From: a virus
Direction: 5' to 3' (one strand)
Virus record (IMG/VR): IMGVR_UViG_3300033182_000145
Location: 1 to 63,982 of that record
Length of the DNA stretch: 63,982 nucleotides
Shown: positions 43,060 to 52,175 of the stretch, in pieces
How positions within the stretch are numbered: the stretch's first letter is position 1
Layout of the letters: each line of letters starts with the position of its first letter
Notes under the pieces: model-generated
The model's input: the letters and a program-made list of their open reading frames with translations, nothing else
Told to the model about the DNA's origin: nothing
The model's database searches: none
Translations under genes and position numbers: made by a program

Positions 43060-44740
43060 TATTGAGTCAGATGGATTGAATGAAGTTGTGATTAACAAGA
43101 AGGGTGAGCCAGTCCCAGAGGGGTCTATTGTCTGGTGTATGGCTGTTATCGATATTGATAGCGGACAGACTTGGGCATTCAAGTCGGATGAGATTGAAGA
43201 AGGTGTCAACCTCCTCCGCACTGCTGATCTTATTGTTGGTCATAATATTACTATGTTTGATATCCCCTTTCTCCAGAGACTGTACGGGCCTATCACTACC
43301 CCAGTTATGGATACTTTGATTGTTTCTCGTATGATGTATCCTGACAGACAGAACCACCCTCTCGGTGGTAACTCTCTCGAGTGCTGGGGTGAGCATCTTG
43401 GTTTGGCAAAGATTCACTACGATGCAGGCTGGGATGTCTTTACTGATGATATGATGACATATTGTATTCGTGATGTTGAGGTTGTTGTTAAGATTTATCG
43501 TGCTCAAAAAGAGTTCGCAAACACATACCCAAAGTCTGTAAAGTTGGAGCATATGGTATCTCGTATCATTGCTAGCCAAATCGAGAATGGTATTGGGTTT
43601 GATCTGGATGCAGCCGATAAACTCGAACAAGATCTCTTTATGGAAAAGGTACTGATTGAAGATGAGATGTCACAAACGTTCCCTCCCATTGTGGAGGAGA
43701 GGTGGTCTGAAAAGACTGGAAAGAAACTTAAGGATAAAATCATACATTTCAACCCAGCGTCTCGTAAACAGATTGCCTCCCGGCTTAAGGAAAAATATGG
43801 CTGGATTCCGCCCAAGACAGAAAAGGGGAATCCTAAAGTTGATGCGGCAGTGCTTAAGGATCTCCCATATCCGGAGGCTTTATCTTTGGTCCGGTACTTT
43901 GATATACAAAAACTTCTGGGTATGGTTTCTGATTGGATTACTCGGGCTCGCAATTCTCGCGACGGGAGAATACATGGTTCGGTGAATCCCCAAGGAACTG
44001 TTACTGGTCGTATGACTGCATCACAACCCAACCTCCAGCAGGTTAGTGGAGACTCCAGATCACGAGCTTTGTTTGTCCCTCGATCGGGATGGATACAGGT
44101 TGGTATCGATGCGTCTGGGCTTGAGGCTAGGCTTCTTGCTAACCGCATGGCAAAGTGGGATGACGGTGAATACGGCAAGGTGGTTGTTCACGGAGACATT
44201 CACCAAACCAACATGGAGGCTACTGGTATTGAAGATAGGGACAAGGTGAAGACATTCTTCTACGGCTTTATCTATGGTGCTGGTGACGCCAAGGTTGGTA
44301 AGATTATTGATAGAGATGCAAGTGCTGGTCGCCGGTTAAAGGAGCAGTTCCTAACTAGTATGCCTGCTCTTAAGAAGCTTATCGAGAATGTTAAGTTTCA
44401 GGTGGCTAAGAAGAATACCATCACTCTCCTAGATAACAGGGAAGTTCCTTGTCGCTCGGATCACAAGGCACTCAATGTGCAGATCCAAGGAGATGGTGCT
44501 ATTCTTATGAAGCTTGCTCAATGCATCCTCTTCCGTAATCTTAAGAAGATGTATAACAACAGGTTTGCCTTTATGGCAACTGTGCATGATGAATGGCAAA
44601 TCGAGTGTGAGCCCGGTATTGCTGAAAATGTTGGACAAATGGGAATCGATGCTATTATTGAATCAGGCGAACGACTTGGTTGCTTGGTTCCCATGGACGG
44701 GGAATATAAGATAGGAAGGAATTGGTCAGAATGTCACTAG
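43043..44740 (+). CDS. DNA polymerase I family (T7 gp5-like)
   Basis: 565 residues. The 3'-5' exonuclease motifs FDIESDG (Asp6, Glu8), HNITMFDIPF and YCIRDVEVV precede the polymerase motifs: A VGIDASGLEARL (Asp356), B KVKTFFYGFIYGAG, C TVHDEWQIE (His515-Asp516-Glu517). It is about 140 residues shorter than T7 gp5 (704), consistent with absence of a large thioredoxin-binding insertion in the thumb. It replicates phage DNA with the gp4-like helicase. Confidence 0.94.
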   Translation: MKLAFDIESDGLNEVVINKKGEPVPEGSIVWCMAVIDIDSGQTWAFKSDEIEEGVNLLRTADLIVGHNITMFDIPFLQRLYGPITTPVMDTLIVSRMMYPDRQNHPLGGNSLECWGEHLGLAKIHYDAGWDVFTDDMMTYCIRDVEVVVKIYRAQKEFANTYPKSVKLEHMVSRIIASQIENGIGFDLDAADKLEQDLFMEKVLIEDEMSQTFPPIVEERWSEKTGKKLKDKIIHFNPASRKQIASRLKEKYGWIPPKTEKGNPKVDAAVLKDLPYPEALSLVRYFDIQKLLGMVSDWITRARNSRDGRIHGSVNPQGTVTGRMTASQPNLQQVSGDSRSRALFVPRSGWIQVGIDASGLEARLLANRMAKWDDGEYGKVVVHGDIHQTNMEATGIEDRDKVKTFFYGFIYGAGDAKVGKIIDRDASAGRRLKEQFLTSMPALKKLIENVKFQVAKKNTITLLDNREVPCRSDHKALNVQIQGDGAILMKLAQCILFRNLKKMYNNRFAFMATVHDEWQIECEPGIAENVGQMGIDAIIESGERLGCLVPMDGEYKIGRNWSECH

Positions 44741-45060
44741 ATAAACTTAAGATTTATATTGCTGGACCCATGCGTGGGTATCCTAACAACAACCATGCTG
44801 AGTTTGATAGAGCTGAGGAGCACCTCTTAAGGAAGGAAATCTATATCCCTATCAACCCCGCTCGTATTGATCGAGAAGCAGGTGTTAATCCTGCGGACGA
44901 TATGACTAAGCTCGAACTTCGTGATGCATTGAAGAGAGATTTTGATCTTATCTTTGATTGTCACGCTATGTACATGCTTAGTGGCTGGGCTCGAAGCGAT
45001 GGTGCTCGTGCTGAGCATGCCCTTGCTATTGCTATGGGTATGGGAATCTATTACGAGTAA
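44731..45060 (+). CDS. DUF4406 nucleoside-deoxyribosyltransferase-fold protein
   Basis: 109 residues with IYIAGPMRGYPNNNHAEFDR at the start and MYMLSGWARSDGARAE near the end, the signature of DUF4406, a fold like nucleoside 2-deoxyribosyltransferase. Probably acts on nucleotide pools or modifies nucleosides; activity not shown. AGGAAGG precedes the ATG; its stop overlaps the next start (TAATG). Confidence 0.85.
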   Translation: MSLDKLKIYIAGPMRGYPNNNHAEFDRAEEHLLRKEIYIPINPARIDREAGVNPADDMTKLELRDALKRDFDLIFDCHAMYMLSGWARSDGARAEHALAIAMGMGIYYE

Positions 45061-45584
45061 TGTGGAAACCGATAAACAACTCTAAGAACTATATCTTACA
45101 AGATACAGAAGTGTCTGTTGTGTTTTATGACAGGTCTTGTGATTACAGGGGGAAGATTATTACCCTTTTTAACTTGACAAGGCTACATCATTGTGGTATA
45201 ATATTCCGTATGGGAGACGAGTCAATCTTATTAATGTCTGACAAATCCCATAGAGCTAAGTTTATTGATGCTGATAGATTCCACGAAAGATTCTTTAAAC
45301 CAACACACACAATAAAACTAGGAACCACGAGGATTTCAGTACAACAGATTACTGATTACTTCTCAAGCCCCTACATAGGGGATGCTCGTAGTATTATTGC
45401 GTGGTTTTTTATAACTCGTTGGTGTTTTAAATCACTACAGCCCAAGACCTGTGCCTTGTTAGTGTCACAGATTCTGAGACTATGTGGATTTAGGGTCAAG
45501 GATTGTGTTACCCCTAAATCTTTATATAAGGAGCTAAGTAAGTATGCAACTGATAGTAATTGCGGGACAAGCCGGAGTAGGTAA
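45060..45584 (+). CDS. Permuted papain-like / NlpC-P60-type cysteine peptidase candidate
   Basis: 174 residues. LHHCGIIFRMG carries a His near residue 42-43 and KTCALLVSQILRLCG a Cys near 129, followed by TPKSLYKEL. This His-before-Cys order matches permuted NlpC/P60 or YiiX-type papain-like folds, which cleave peptide or amide bonds. It could be the cell-wall lysis enzyme, since no other endolysin is obvious. A perfect sigma70 promoter lies within it. The fold assignment is from pattern only. Confidence 0.5.
   Translation: MWKPINNSKNYILQDTEVSVVFYDRSCDYRGKIITLFNLTRLHHCGIIFRMGDESILLMSDKSHRAKFIDADRFHERFFKPTHTIKLGTTRISVQQITDYFSSPYIGDARSIIAWFFITRWCFKSLQPKTCALLVSQILRLCGFRVKDCVTPKSLYKELSKYATDSNCGTSRSR
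45174..45202 (+). promoter_or_regulatory. Perfect sigma70-type promoter inside coding sequence
   Basis: TTGACA at 45174-45179, 17-nt spacer, TATAAT at 45197-45202. All twelve consensus bases match with optimal spacing. It would start near 45209 and could transcribe the kinase, exonuclease and RNR genes by host polymerase. Confidence 0.75.
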
Positions 45585-46260
45585 AACTACCCTTGCCCAC
45601 TATATTGCATGTAATGCTTTTAATCTGGGAATGATTCCTAAGATTATGTCCTTTGCTGGTCCCCTTAAGAAAGAGGCAGCCGAGAAAGGATACGGCAAAG
45701 AGGAAAACCCGAAGGCTTATAGGGAGTATTGCCAAACTATGGGCTTGATGAAACGTGAGGTTGATCCTGATTATTGGGTTAATAAATTTGAAGAGGAACT
45801 TGAGGAACTCTCTGTTGAGGAGACTCAAGATCTTAAGGACGGTAAGAAGTTTTGGGAGCGATGTGTTGTTATTGACGACTGTCGTTTTATGAACGAGCTT
45901 CTTCTCGGTAAGAAGTGGAATGGCCGTCTTATCTTCTTGTCTTACGGAGATAGAGATATCCCTGATGCTGATGCCGAATGGCGAGAGCATGAGTCTGAGG
46001 ACTTGGCAAATAGTGTGGCTGCTGGCGATGAAGATACACGAGAACTATTCACCCACATCCTTATCAACGAGGGCACAATGAGTGACCTTGCTGAGAAGGC
46101 AAGGATGATGACTCCTATCTGGGTCGGTGCAGCAACAGAGGAAGTACCGGAGGGAGATAAGACACCTCTTAGTAAATACATTGAGGAACTTATTGATCTG
46201 TTATTAATTGAACAACTTGAATATGATCGGCCTGAAGATGAAGAAGAAGATTCCGACTAA
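45544..46260 (+). CDS. Deoxynucleoside monophosphate kinase-like P-loop protein
   Basis: 238 residues. Walker A AGQAGVGKTT (residues 7-16) and VIDDCRFMNEL, a pattern of phage dNMP kinases, followed by an acidic tail. It would phosphorylate dNMPs from host DNA for replication, fitting the adjacent exonuclease and RNR. It overlaps the peptidase candidate by 41 nt and its acidic 3' end encodes the start of the next gene. Confidence 0.7.
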   Translation: MQLIVIAGQAGVGKTTLAHYIACNAFNLGMIPKIMSFAGPLKKEAAEKGYGKEENPKAYREYCQTMGLMKREVDPDYWVNKFEEELEELSVEETQDLKDGKKFWERCVVIDDCRFMNELLLGKKWNGRLIFLSYGDRDIPDADAEWREHESEDLANSVAAGDEDTRELFTHILINEGTMSDLAEKARMMTPIWVGAATEEVPEGDKTPLSKYIEELIDLLLIEQLEYDRPEDEEEDSD

Positions 46261-46990
46261 GGCTATTCTTGATGGAGATATTATTATCTACCGTGCCGCC
46301 TTCTGGGCAGATGCAGAAGATCCTGATCTGATCCCAGACAAGGTGGCCGGGGATATACAGGAATGGCTTCCGCCTTTTGTGAAGGACTACAAAATTGCTC
46401 TATCCTGTAGCCGCTCTGATAATTTTAGGCGAGACTTCTGGCCCAACTATAAGGCAAATAGAGACGACCTCTATCGGCCTGAGTTTTTAGATGATGTACG
46501 TGACCACATATTAGAAACCTACCCTTGTCTTCAAATGCCGAGGATTGAGGCTGATGATATCCTTGGTATCTATGCCTCGGCTAACAAGGCCATTTCGGTG
46601 ACTATTGACAAGGATCTTAAAGGGGTTCGGGGGTGGCACTATAACCCTACAAAGGACGAGGATGTGCGTTATATTTCTGAGGAAGAAGCTGAACAGTTCT
46701 TTCTGTGTCAGTGGATGATGGGAGACGCGACGGATGGTATACCGGGACTTTGGAGGATCGGGCCGAAGAAGGCGGAGAAATTTCTGGCGGAATGGAAAGA
46801 AGAAAACCTCGACCCCTATGAGGAGATCTTTGCGTTGTATGAGGCAGAGAAATATAAACCGAAGGACACCTGTGAGATGTCGGATTACGACATGGCTATA
46901 GCTATGGCTAGGTGTGTCAAGATCTTATGTAAAGAAAACTTTAATTTAAAGACCAAGAAAATAACCCATTGGAGCCCTAAAGTTGGGTGA
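46238..46990 (+). CDS. 5'-3' exonuclease / FEN (T7 gp6-like)
   Basis: About 250 residues. PIN/FEN acidic motifs LDGDIIIYRA near the start, MPRIEADDILGIY near 95-110, TIDKDLKG, and QWMMGDATDGIPGLWRIGP with the helix-hairpin-helix that follows. It removes RNA primers and degrades host DNA. Start is uncertain: ATGs at 46223 and 46238 both lie in the acidic end of the kinase gene with no clear ribosome site; I chose 46238. Confidence 0.88.
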   Translation: MKKKIPTKAILDGDIIIYRAAFWADAEDPDLIPDKVAGDIQEWLPPFVKDYKIALSCSRSDNFRRDFWPNYKANRDDLYRPEFLDDVRDHILETYPCLQMPRIEADDILGIYASANKAISVTIDKDLKGVRGWHYNPTKDEDVRYISEEEAEQFFLCQWMMGDATDGIPGLWRIGPKKAEKFLAEWKEENLDPYEEIFALYEAEKYKPKDTCEMSDYDMAIAMARCVKILCKENFNLKTKKITHWSPKVG

Positions 46991-47009
46991 TATAGAAAGG
47001 ACAGGATGC

Positions 47010-48932
47010 ATGGATAATTTTGAGCAGTTTATTGTGACCAGCCGCTATTGTAAGTGGCTGCCGGAAAAAGGCAGAAGAGAGACTTGGGAGGAAACTGTTA
47101 GCCGATATATGAACTATGTTATGGCCCATATATCCCCAATGCTGAAGCGCCCCCCGAGAAAGGATGATATCCATACTCTTTGGAAGATGATCGAGGATAG
47201 GGAAGTTTTCCCTTCCATGCGAGCCCTGATGACGGCTGGCCCTGCGGCTGACGTTGACAATGTTTGTATGTACAACTGCTCCTATGTTGCCGTTGAGGAT
47301 ATCCGGTCCTTCAGCGATATCATGTATATCCTGTGCTGTGGTACGGGTGTTGGGTTTTCCTGTGAATCCTACCACGTAAATAAACTACCTGAGATTCCTG
47401 AAGAAATTGAGCGTAAGGAATCTACTATTATTCAGGTTCCTGATTCAAGGGTAGGCTGGGCTGACAGCTTCAAGGAGCTCCTTTGCTACCTGTATGAGGG
47501 CGTCCACCCCACATGGGACGTAAGTCTTATTCGTCCCGCTGGTGCCCGGCTTAAGACCTTTGGAGGCAGAGCCAGTGGACCGGAGCCCCTTGAGCGTTTG
47601 TTCCGATATGTGGTCAATGTCTTTATGAATGCCCGTGGTCGGAAGCTCACCTCGTTGGAGGTGCATGATATTGTCTGCCTGACAGGAGAGATTGTCATAG
47701 CCGGAGCTGTCCGGAGATCTGCATTGATCTCCCTCAGTGACCTTCACGACAGAGACATGGCCCTTGCTAAGTCTGGTCCTTGGTGGGAAACCAGTGGACA
47801 CCGAAGCTTGTCTAATAACTCGGCTGTGTACGAGCAGAAGCCCTCGCTTGGAGAGTTCCTCCACGAGTGGTCTACTATGTATGAGTCACGCAGCGGAGAG
47901 CGTGGGATCTGTAACCGAGAGTCTCTTAACTTCTTGGCTGAAAGAGCTGGCCGTGAGGTTGAGGGTATTAAGTTCGGTACTAATCCTTGCAGCGAAATCA
48001 TTCTCAGACCTAATCAGTTCTGTAATTTAACAGAGGTGGTTATTAGGCCAGACGATACTTTGGAAACTTTATCCCAGAAGGTAGAGTGTGCAACAATCTT
48101 AGGAACTATTCAATCATCATTTACTAAATTCATGTACTTAGACGAAACTTGGGAGGCTAACTGTGAGGAAGAAAGATTGTTGGGAGTTTCTTTTACTGGT
48201 GTTTTCGACAACAAGCTTATGTCTGGGCAGATGGGTTATCCCAAACTCCGACATACCCTTCGTAAGCTGAAGGAAGTTGCTCAGGAAACTAACTTAAAGT
48301 GGGCAGATGCATTGGGAATTAATCCCAGTAAGTCTATTACTTGCTGTAAGCCGAGTGGAACGACTAGCTGTGTGGCTGGTACATCCTCCGGTATGCATCC
48401 CCGTTACAGTGAATACTATGTTCGTAGGGTTCGTGTAGACATCAAGGATCCTATGTGTCAGTTTATGGTTGACAAGGGTATTCCTCATGAGAATTGTAAG
48501 TCACGGCCAGATACTACCATGGTGTTTAGTTTCCCCATGAAGTCACCGAATGGGGCAATTAGCCAGAAGGATCTGGATCCGATTGATCATTTAAACCTGT
48601 GGTTAGAGTACCAAAAGCATTGGTGCGATCACAAGCCAAGCATAACTGTATCCTATACTGACGATAGTTTCCTGTCAGTTGGGCAGTGGGTTTGGGAAAA
48701 TTGGAAGTACGTAAGCGGCATTTCTTTCTTGCCTTATAGCGATCACATCTATGAACAGGCTCCCTTTGAGCCACTCTCTCCAAGAGATTATAACCTGATG
48801 TGTGGACAGATGCCCGAGGCTATTGATTGGTCAGAGCTTCAGGCGTATGAGGAAGAAGATAATGTTGCGGATACCAAAACTCTTGCATGTTCCGGGGGAT
48901 CGTGTGAGGTTGTAGATTTAACGGAGAATTAA
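47010..48932 (+). CDS. Monomeric class II (adenosylcobalamin) ribonucleotide reductase
   Basis: 640 residues. Active-site set as in RTPR-type enzymes: Cys90 (MYNCSYV), Cys327-Glu329 (NPCSEI), Cys338 (FCNLTE) with the family's 11-residue spacing, CKPSGTTSC near 445, and a C-terminal redox pair Cys627/Cys632 (ACSGGSC) spaced by five. It reduces ribonucleotides using vitamin B12 and needs no oxygen or small subunit. Length is near 739 in the Lactobacillus enzyme, so it is compact. ATG at 47010 is preferred (AAAGGA 8 nt upstream) over the TTG at 46983. Confidence 0.92.
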   Translation: MDNFEQFIVTSRYCKWLPEKGRRETWEETVSRYMNYVMAHISPMLKRPPRKDDIHTLWKMIEDREVFPSMRALMTAGPAADVDNVCMYNCSYVAVEDIRSFSDIMYILCCGTGVGFSCESYHVNKLPEIPEEIERKESTIIQVPDSRVGWADSFKELLCYLYEGVHPTWDVSLIRPAGARLKTFGGRASGPEPLERLFRYVVNVFMNARGRKLTSLEVHDIVCLTGEIVIAGAVRRSALISLSDLHDRDMALAKSGPWWETSGHRSLSNNSAVYEQKPSLGEFLHEWSTMYESRSGERGICNRESLNFLAERAGREVEGIKFGTNPCSEIILRPNQFCNLTEVVIRPDDTLETLSQKVECATILGTIQSSFTKFMYLDETWEANCEEERLLGVSFTGVFDNKLMSGQMGYPKLRHTLRKLKEVAQETNLKWADALGINPSKSITCCKPSGTTSCVAGTSSGMHPRYSEYYVRRVRVDIKDPMCQFMVDKGIPHENCKSRPDTTMVFSFPMKSPNGAISQKDLDPIDHLNLWLEYQKHWCDHKPSITVSYTDDSFLSVGQWVWENWKYVSGISFLPYSDHIYEQAPFEPLSPRDYNLMCGQMPEAIDWSELQAYEEEDNVADTKTLACSGGSCEVVDLTEN

Positions 48933-49157
48933 ATGCTTCACAGTACAGATACAATTTATAGAAAACTTAGAATGAATGCAACCGTTTCTCCCCCGGAAAT
49001 GTTACTTGTTTTGCGGGATTTTGATGAACGTCTTGCAAAGATTGAGGAGAAGATAGATGAAGGAAAATCTAAAGAGTCTAACTCACGTAGACGAAAGTCT
49101 GCTGAAGTTTCTTCGGAAGAAGTACCCACCCCTGATTTACCAGAAGGGTCAGACTGA
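48933..49157 (+). CDS. Unknown protein, 74 aa
   Basis: 74 residues, with a central charged helix (LLVLRDFDERLAKIEEKIDE) and a Ser/Arg/Glu-rich tail. It begins immediately after the RNR stop. Its last 101 nt also encode the start of the next gene in another frame. Unrecognised. Confidence 0.55.
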   Translation: MLHSTDTIYRKLRMNATVSPPEMLLVLRDFDERLAKIEEKIDEGKSKESNSRRRKSAEVSSEEVPTPDLPEGSD

Positions 49158-49251
49158 GCAAGAGTTTCTTTCTGAATCTATTTTTAGAGCGGGACAAATC
49201 GATGTCGTTGATAAAATTGAAAAGATAATTCAATTACAACAGAAGGGATAG
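49057..49251 (+). CDS. Small conserved phage-type protein, 64 aa
   Basis: 64 residues. KYPPLIYQKGQTEQEFLSES followed by IFRAGQIDVVDKIEKI resembles a short family found near portal genes in T7-like marine phages ('...l.aGqr.Vv..i'), function unknown. It overlaps the previous gene by 101 nt. Confidence 0.6.
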   Translation: MKENLKSLTHVDESLLKFLRKKYPPLIYQKGQTEQEFLSESIFRAGQIDVVDKIEKIIQLQQKG

Positions 49252-49255
49252 ATCC

Positions 49256-50185
49256 ATGGCAACTAGAGCACAAGAACTTGCCAATGTATTTTACGATGTA
49301 ATGGCTATGATGGGCGGCGGTGGAAAACCGATTCGTCGATCTAGACAAAAGGGCGATATTACTGCCTATGGATCGGAAGCAGAATTACCAGCAGGACTGG
49401 GAGTCTCTATAACAGACGAGGCTCTTCAGGAAAGACTAACTGGTATGGGTATTAGTAGCTATGATGATTATTTTGCTGAGCTTTATAAAGAGCGAGGTAA
49501 TTTAGATACTTCTTTTTTGGGAAATCAGGCAATCTTAGGTCAGTTACAGACTATGGGTGAGCCGGGTACTGGTAGGTTCTTTTACAATACTACGAGAAAT
49601 TATCACAGGGCAAAAGGGTTTGCATCAGGAGAGATACCCACTCCCGGTGTTTCTCGAGCAAGACTAAGAGAACTTAAGAGTAGGTATGGGGCAAGGCTTG
49701 TTGAGGAAAACTTGGGAGTGGAGCCAATAGGTGGTGTTTATGGCGGCATGCCTTCCTCAACCTATTCCCAAAGTTTTGTTAATTTGTTAGATATCTATGA
49801 TGAAATGAGAACCAACTACATCTCGCTTTTAGACGTGTATTCTCAATCTAGTAGTCAGTCACAAGCCGCTCTCACTAGCTCTGGTCGTATTGCTACTGAA
49901 ATGTCAAGACTTGCTGAAGAATCTAGGAAGAAGAATAGAGAGTTAGTTGCTGCCATGGAAAGCAGAGAGAAGGAAATCCAGACCTCAGCTTTACGTAGTA
50001 AAAAACTTGTTGCAGAACAGCAGGCTGCTTTAGTTAGAGAAGAAGCAGGTGTGGGAGCAGAGGCCGCTGTTCCTGAGGAAGGCTTAGCAGAAATGCCTGA
50101 GAAGAGAGCATTACCTAAGCGTAAATTTGCTAAGAGACGTGTGCCAAAGAAGGGCACTGGATTAAGCGGTCCTAGACCAGCATAA
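49256..50185 (+). CDS. Presumed virion protein, 309 aa
   Basis: 309 residues: Gly-rich start, a central helical coiled-coil part (about 200-250, SRLAEESRKKNRELVAAMES), and a basic Lys/Arg/Pro-rich C-terminus (KRKFAKRRVPKKGTG). First gene of the capsid block; position suggests a head or portal-associated protein. Unrecognised. Confidence 0.7.
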   Translation: MATRAQELANVFYDVMAMMGGGGKPIRRSRQKGDITAYGSEAELPAGLGVSITDEALQERLTGMGISSYDDYFAELYKERGNLDTSFLGNQAILGQLQTMGEPGTGRFFYNTTRNYHRAKGFASGEIPTPGVSRARLRELKSRYGARLVEENLGVEPIGGVYGGMPSSTYSQSFVNLLDIYDEMRTNYISLLDVYSQSSSQSQAALTSSGRIATEMSRLAEESRKKNRELVAAMESREKEIQTSALRSKKLVAEQQAALVREEAGVGAEAAVPEEGLAEMPEKRALPKRKFAKRRVPKKGTGLSGPRPA

Positions 50186-50196
50186 GGAGATAGACA

Positions 50197-50580
50197 ATGG
50201 GCGGGTTATTTGGTAGTCCTAGTTTCGATATGCCTCAGATGCCTCAGCAGCAGCCGGGGATGACTTTTGAGCAGCATCGGCTTTTATTAGAAAGAGAAGC
50301 TGAACTGGCTAGAATGAGAGACGAGCAGCAGGCAGACTTCTTAGCAGAGCAAGAGGCTCTTAGACTTCAGCAGGAAGAGGTTGACCGAGAACGGATCGCT
50401 AGAGAAGAGGCTGAGCTTGCTAGACAAATTGCAGAGCAAGAACAGGAAGCAGCTGAGGGTGTTGTGGCTGATGATCTTGAACAGGTCCAGTCAGATACTG
50501 ATGAGGCTGTTGCTAATATGTACGAGGCTCTGTTAGGTGGGGTTGGTGAAGAGGAAGACTCTGAACCTACTCCTGAATAA
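50197..50580 (+). CDS. Gln/Glu-rich coiled-coil protein, 127 aa
   Basis: 127 residues, nearly all one helix: LLLEREAELARMRDEQQAD with Arg/Glu/Gln heptads, and an acidic tail. AAGGAG precedes the ATG. Located directly before portal, so probably an assembly factor. Unrecognised. Confidence 0.65.
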   Translation: MGGLFGSPSFDMPQMPQQQPGMTFEQHRLLLEREAELARMRDEQQADFLAEQEALRLQQEEVDRERIAREEAELARQIAEQEQEAAEGVVADDLEQVQSDTDEAVANMYEALLGGVGEEEDSEPTPE

Positions 50581-50591
50581 GGAACTAATCC

Positions 50592-52175
50592 ATGGATAAT
50601 TTTGTAGATAGATTCAGAGTATTAGACAGTCTGCGAACAAGCAAGCTTGAGCGGGCTCGATACTGCTCATCTTTGACAGTACCCTCGATTCTTCCGCCCC
50701 TTCACTGGAGCGAACAGGATCAGCTACCGCAGCCGTACAGCTCTGTCCCCGCTCGTGGTGTTACTGCAATGGCTAGTAGAATGCTGTCTGCATTATTACC
50801 CTTAAATGATATGCCCTTCTTTAAGTTTGATTTGTCTTCGGGTGTTGAGCCGGATCCTGAGATTCAGGCCTACTTAGAAAACTTAAGCTATCAGGTTTAC
50901 AATAAGATTTCTAGTGGAAACCTGAGAGAAACTATTTACCAAGCTCTTCAGCATTTAATTGTCGTTGGTGATGTTATGTTAATCATGGACGACGACATGT
51001 CTTTCCGTATTATTCGTCTTGATCGTTATGTGTGCCGTCGAGATGTGTATGGAGAAATTGAAGAGCTTATTTTTATTGAGTACGAAACGGCTGAGGACGA
51101 TAGTTCCGAGGGTATTTTAACTACATCCACTCTTACTATGGAAAACAAGCAGGGATATAGAGCAATCTATACTCAGATTACCAAGGATGGGGATGGGTGG
51201 AAGGTTATCAAACAGAATGAGGATGGTGGAGTTGTTGAATCAGGTGAGTACACTGTCCTCCCCTACATTATCCTTAGGTGGTCTGGTATTCCGGGTGAGA
51301 ACTATGGTCGATCCCACTGTGAAGATATCATTGGAGATATTAAGGCTCTTGAGGGATTCACTGAAGGTCTTATTCATGGGATCTCCGCAGCTTCTATCTT
51401 CTGGATGGGTGTTGATCCTACAGGCATGGCTGAGATTGATGACATTGCGGACTCACCTACGGGTAACTTTGTATCGGCAAGGCCCAACGAAGTCCATGTA
51501 ATCTCCCCGGCTACTACTATGAACCCCCAGATTGCTTCGGTGCAGACTGGTGTTGAGATTCTTAGAAGAGAGATTGGTCGTGCGTTCTTACTTGACTCCG
51601 CTAGTATGCCAACTGGTGAAAGAGTTACGGCAACTGCTGTGAGAATGGTTGGGCAGGAGCTTGAGCATGTTCTTGGTGGGGCATTCTCAGCAATCGCTAG
51701 AGATCTTATGCGACCTATCGTTAGGCGCACCGTGTTTATCATGTCTTCTAATGGAGACATCGATGAGAGACTTAGGGATCTCTTTATGACCCAAGAGGGT
51801 TTATTAAATGTTGAAATTGTCACCGGACTTCAGGCATTGAGTAGAGATAGCGATCTTCAGAAACTCATGCAGATGGGTGAGATGGTTAGAAACCTCCCGC
51901 CTCAGGCCGCTGCTTCTTTTAAGTGGGACATGTACGGCCGTGCTCTTATCACTTCCCTTGGCTTTGATGCGGGTAACTGGATTAAAAGTGAAGAAGATGT
52001 TAAGAGGGAGCAGCTTGAACAGGCAGAACAGATGGCTCAGGTTCAGGCACAGACTCAGGCTCAGCTTGCTGGACAAGAAATGGCAACTCGGGTTATGGGT
52101 CAGGCTGCTATGCAAGACTTGGAACAAACTGGTGGTCAAGGTATCCAGCAGGCATTACAGGGAATGGGGGTCTAA
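50592..52175 (+). CDS. Portal (head-tail connector) protein, T7 gp8-like
   Basis: 527 residues. The N-terminus ..ERARYCSSLTVPSILPP and SSVPARGVTAMASRMLSALL follow the gp8 pattern; central WSGIPGENYGRSHCEDI and a Gln-rich C-terminal helix also fit. It forms the dodecameric ring through which DNA is packaged. Size matches T7 gp8 (536). Confidence 0.92.
   Translation: MDNFVDRFRVLDSLRTSKLERARYCSSLTVPSILPPLHWSEQDQLPQPYSSVPARGVTAMASRMLSALLPLNDMPFFKFDLSSGVEPDPEIQAYLENLSYQVYNKISSGNLRETIYQALQHLIVVGDVMLIMDDDMSFRIIRLDRYVCRRDVYGEIEELIFIEYETAEDDSSEGILTTSTLTMENKQGYRAIYTQITKDGDGWKVIKQNEDGGVVESGEYTVLPYIILRWSGIPGENYGRSHCEDIIGDIKALEGFTEGLIHGISAASIFWMGVDPTGMAEIDDIADSPTGNFVSARPNEVHVISPATTMNPQIASVQTGVEILRREIGRAFLLDSASMPTGERVTATAVRMVGQELEHVLGGAFSAIARDLMRPIVRRTVFIMSSNGDIDERLRDLFMTQEGLLNVEIVTGLQALSRDSDLQKLMQMGEMVRNLPPQAAASFKWDMYGRALITSLGFDAGNWIKSEEDVKREQLEQAEQMAQVQAQTQAQLAGQEMATRVMGQAAMQDLEQTGGQGIQQALQGMGV

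Noticed and set aside
43504-44178. Minus-strand frame of about 224 residues opposite the DNA polymerase gene
   Set aside because: Antisense of a confidently identified gene; no supporting start site or motif.
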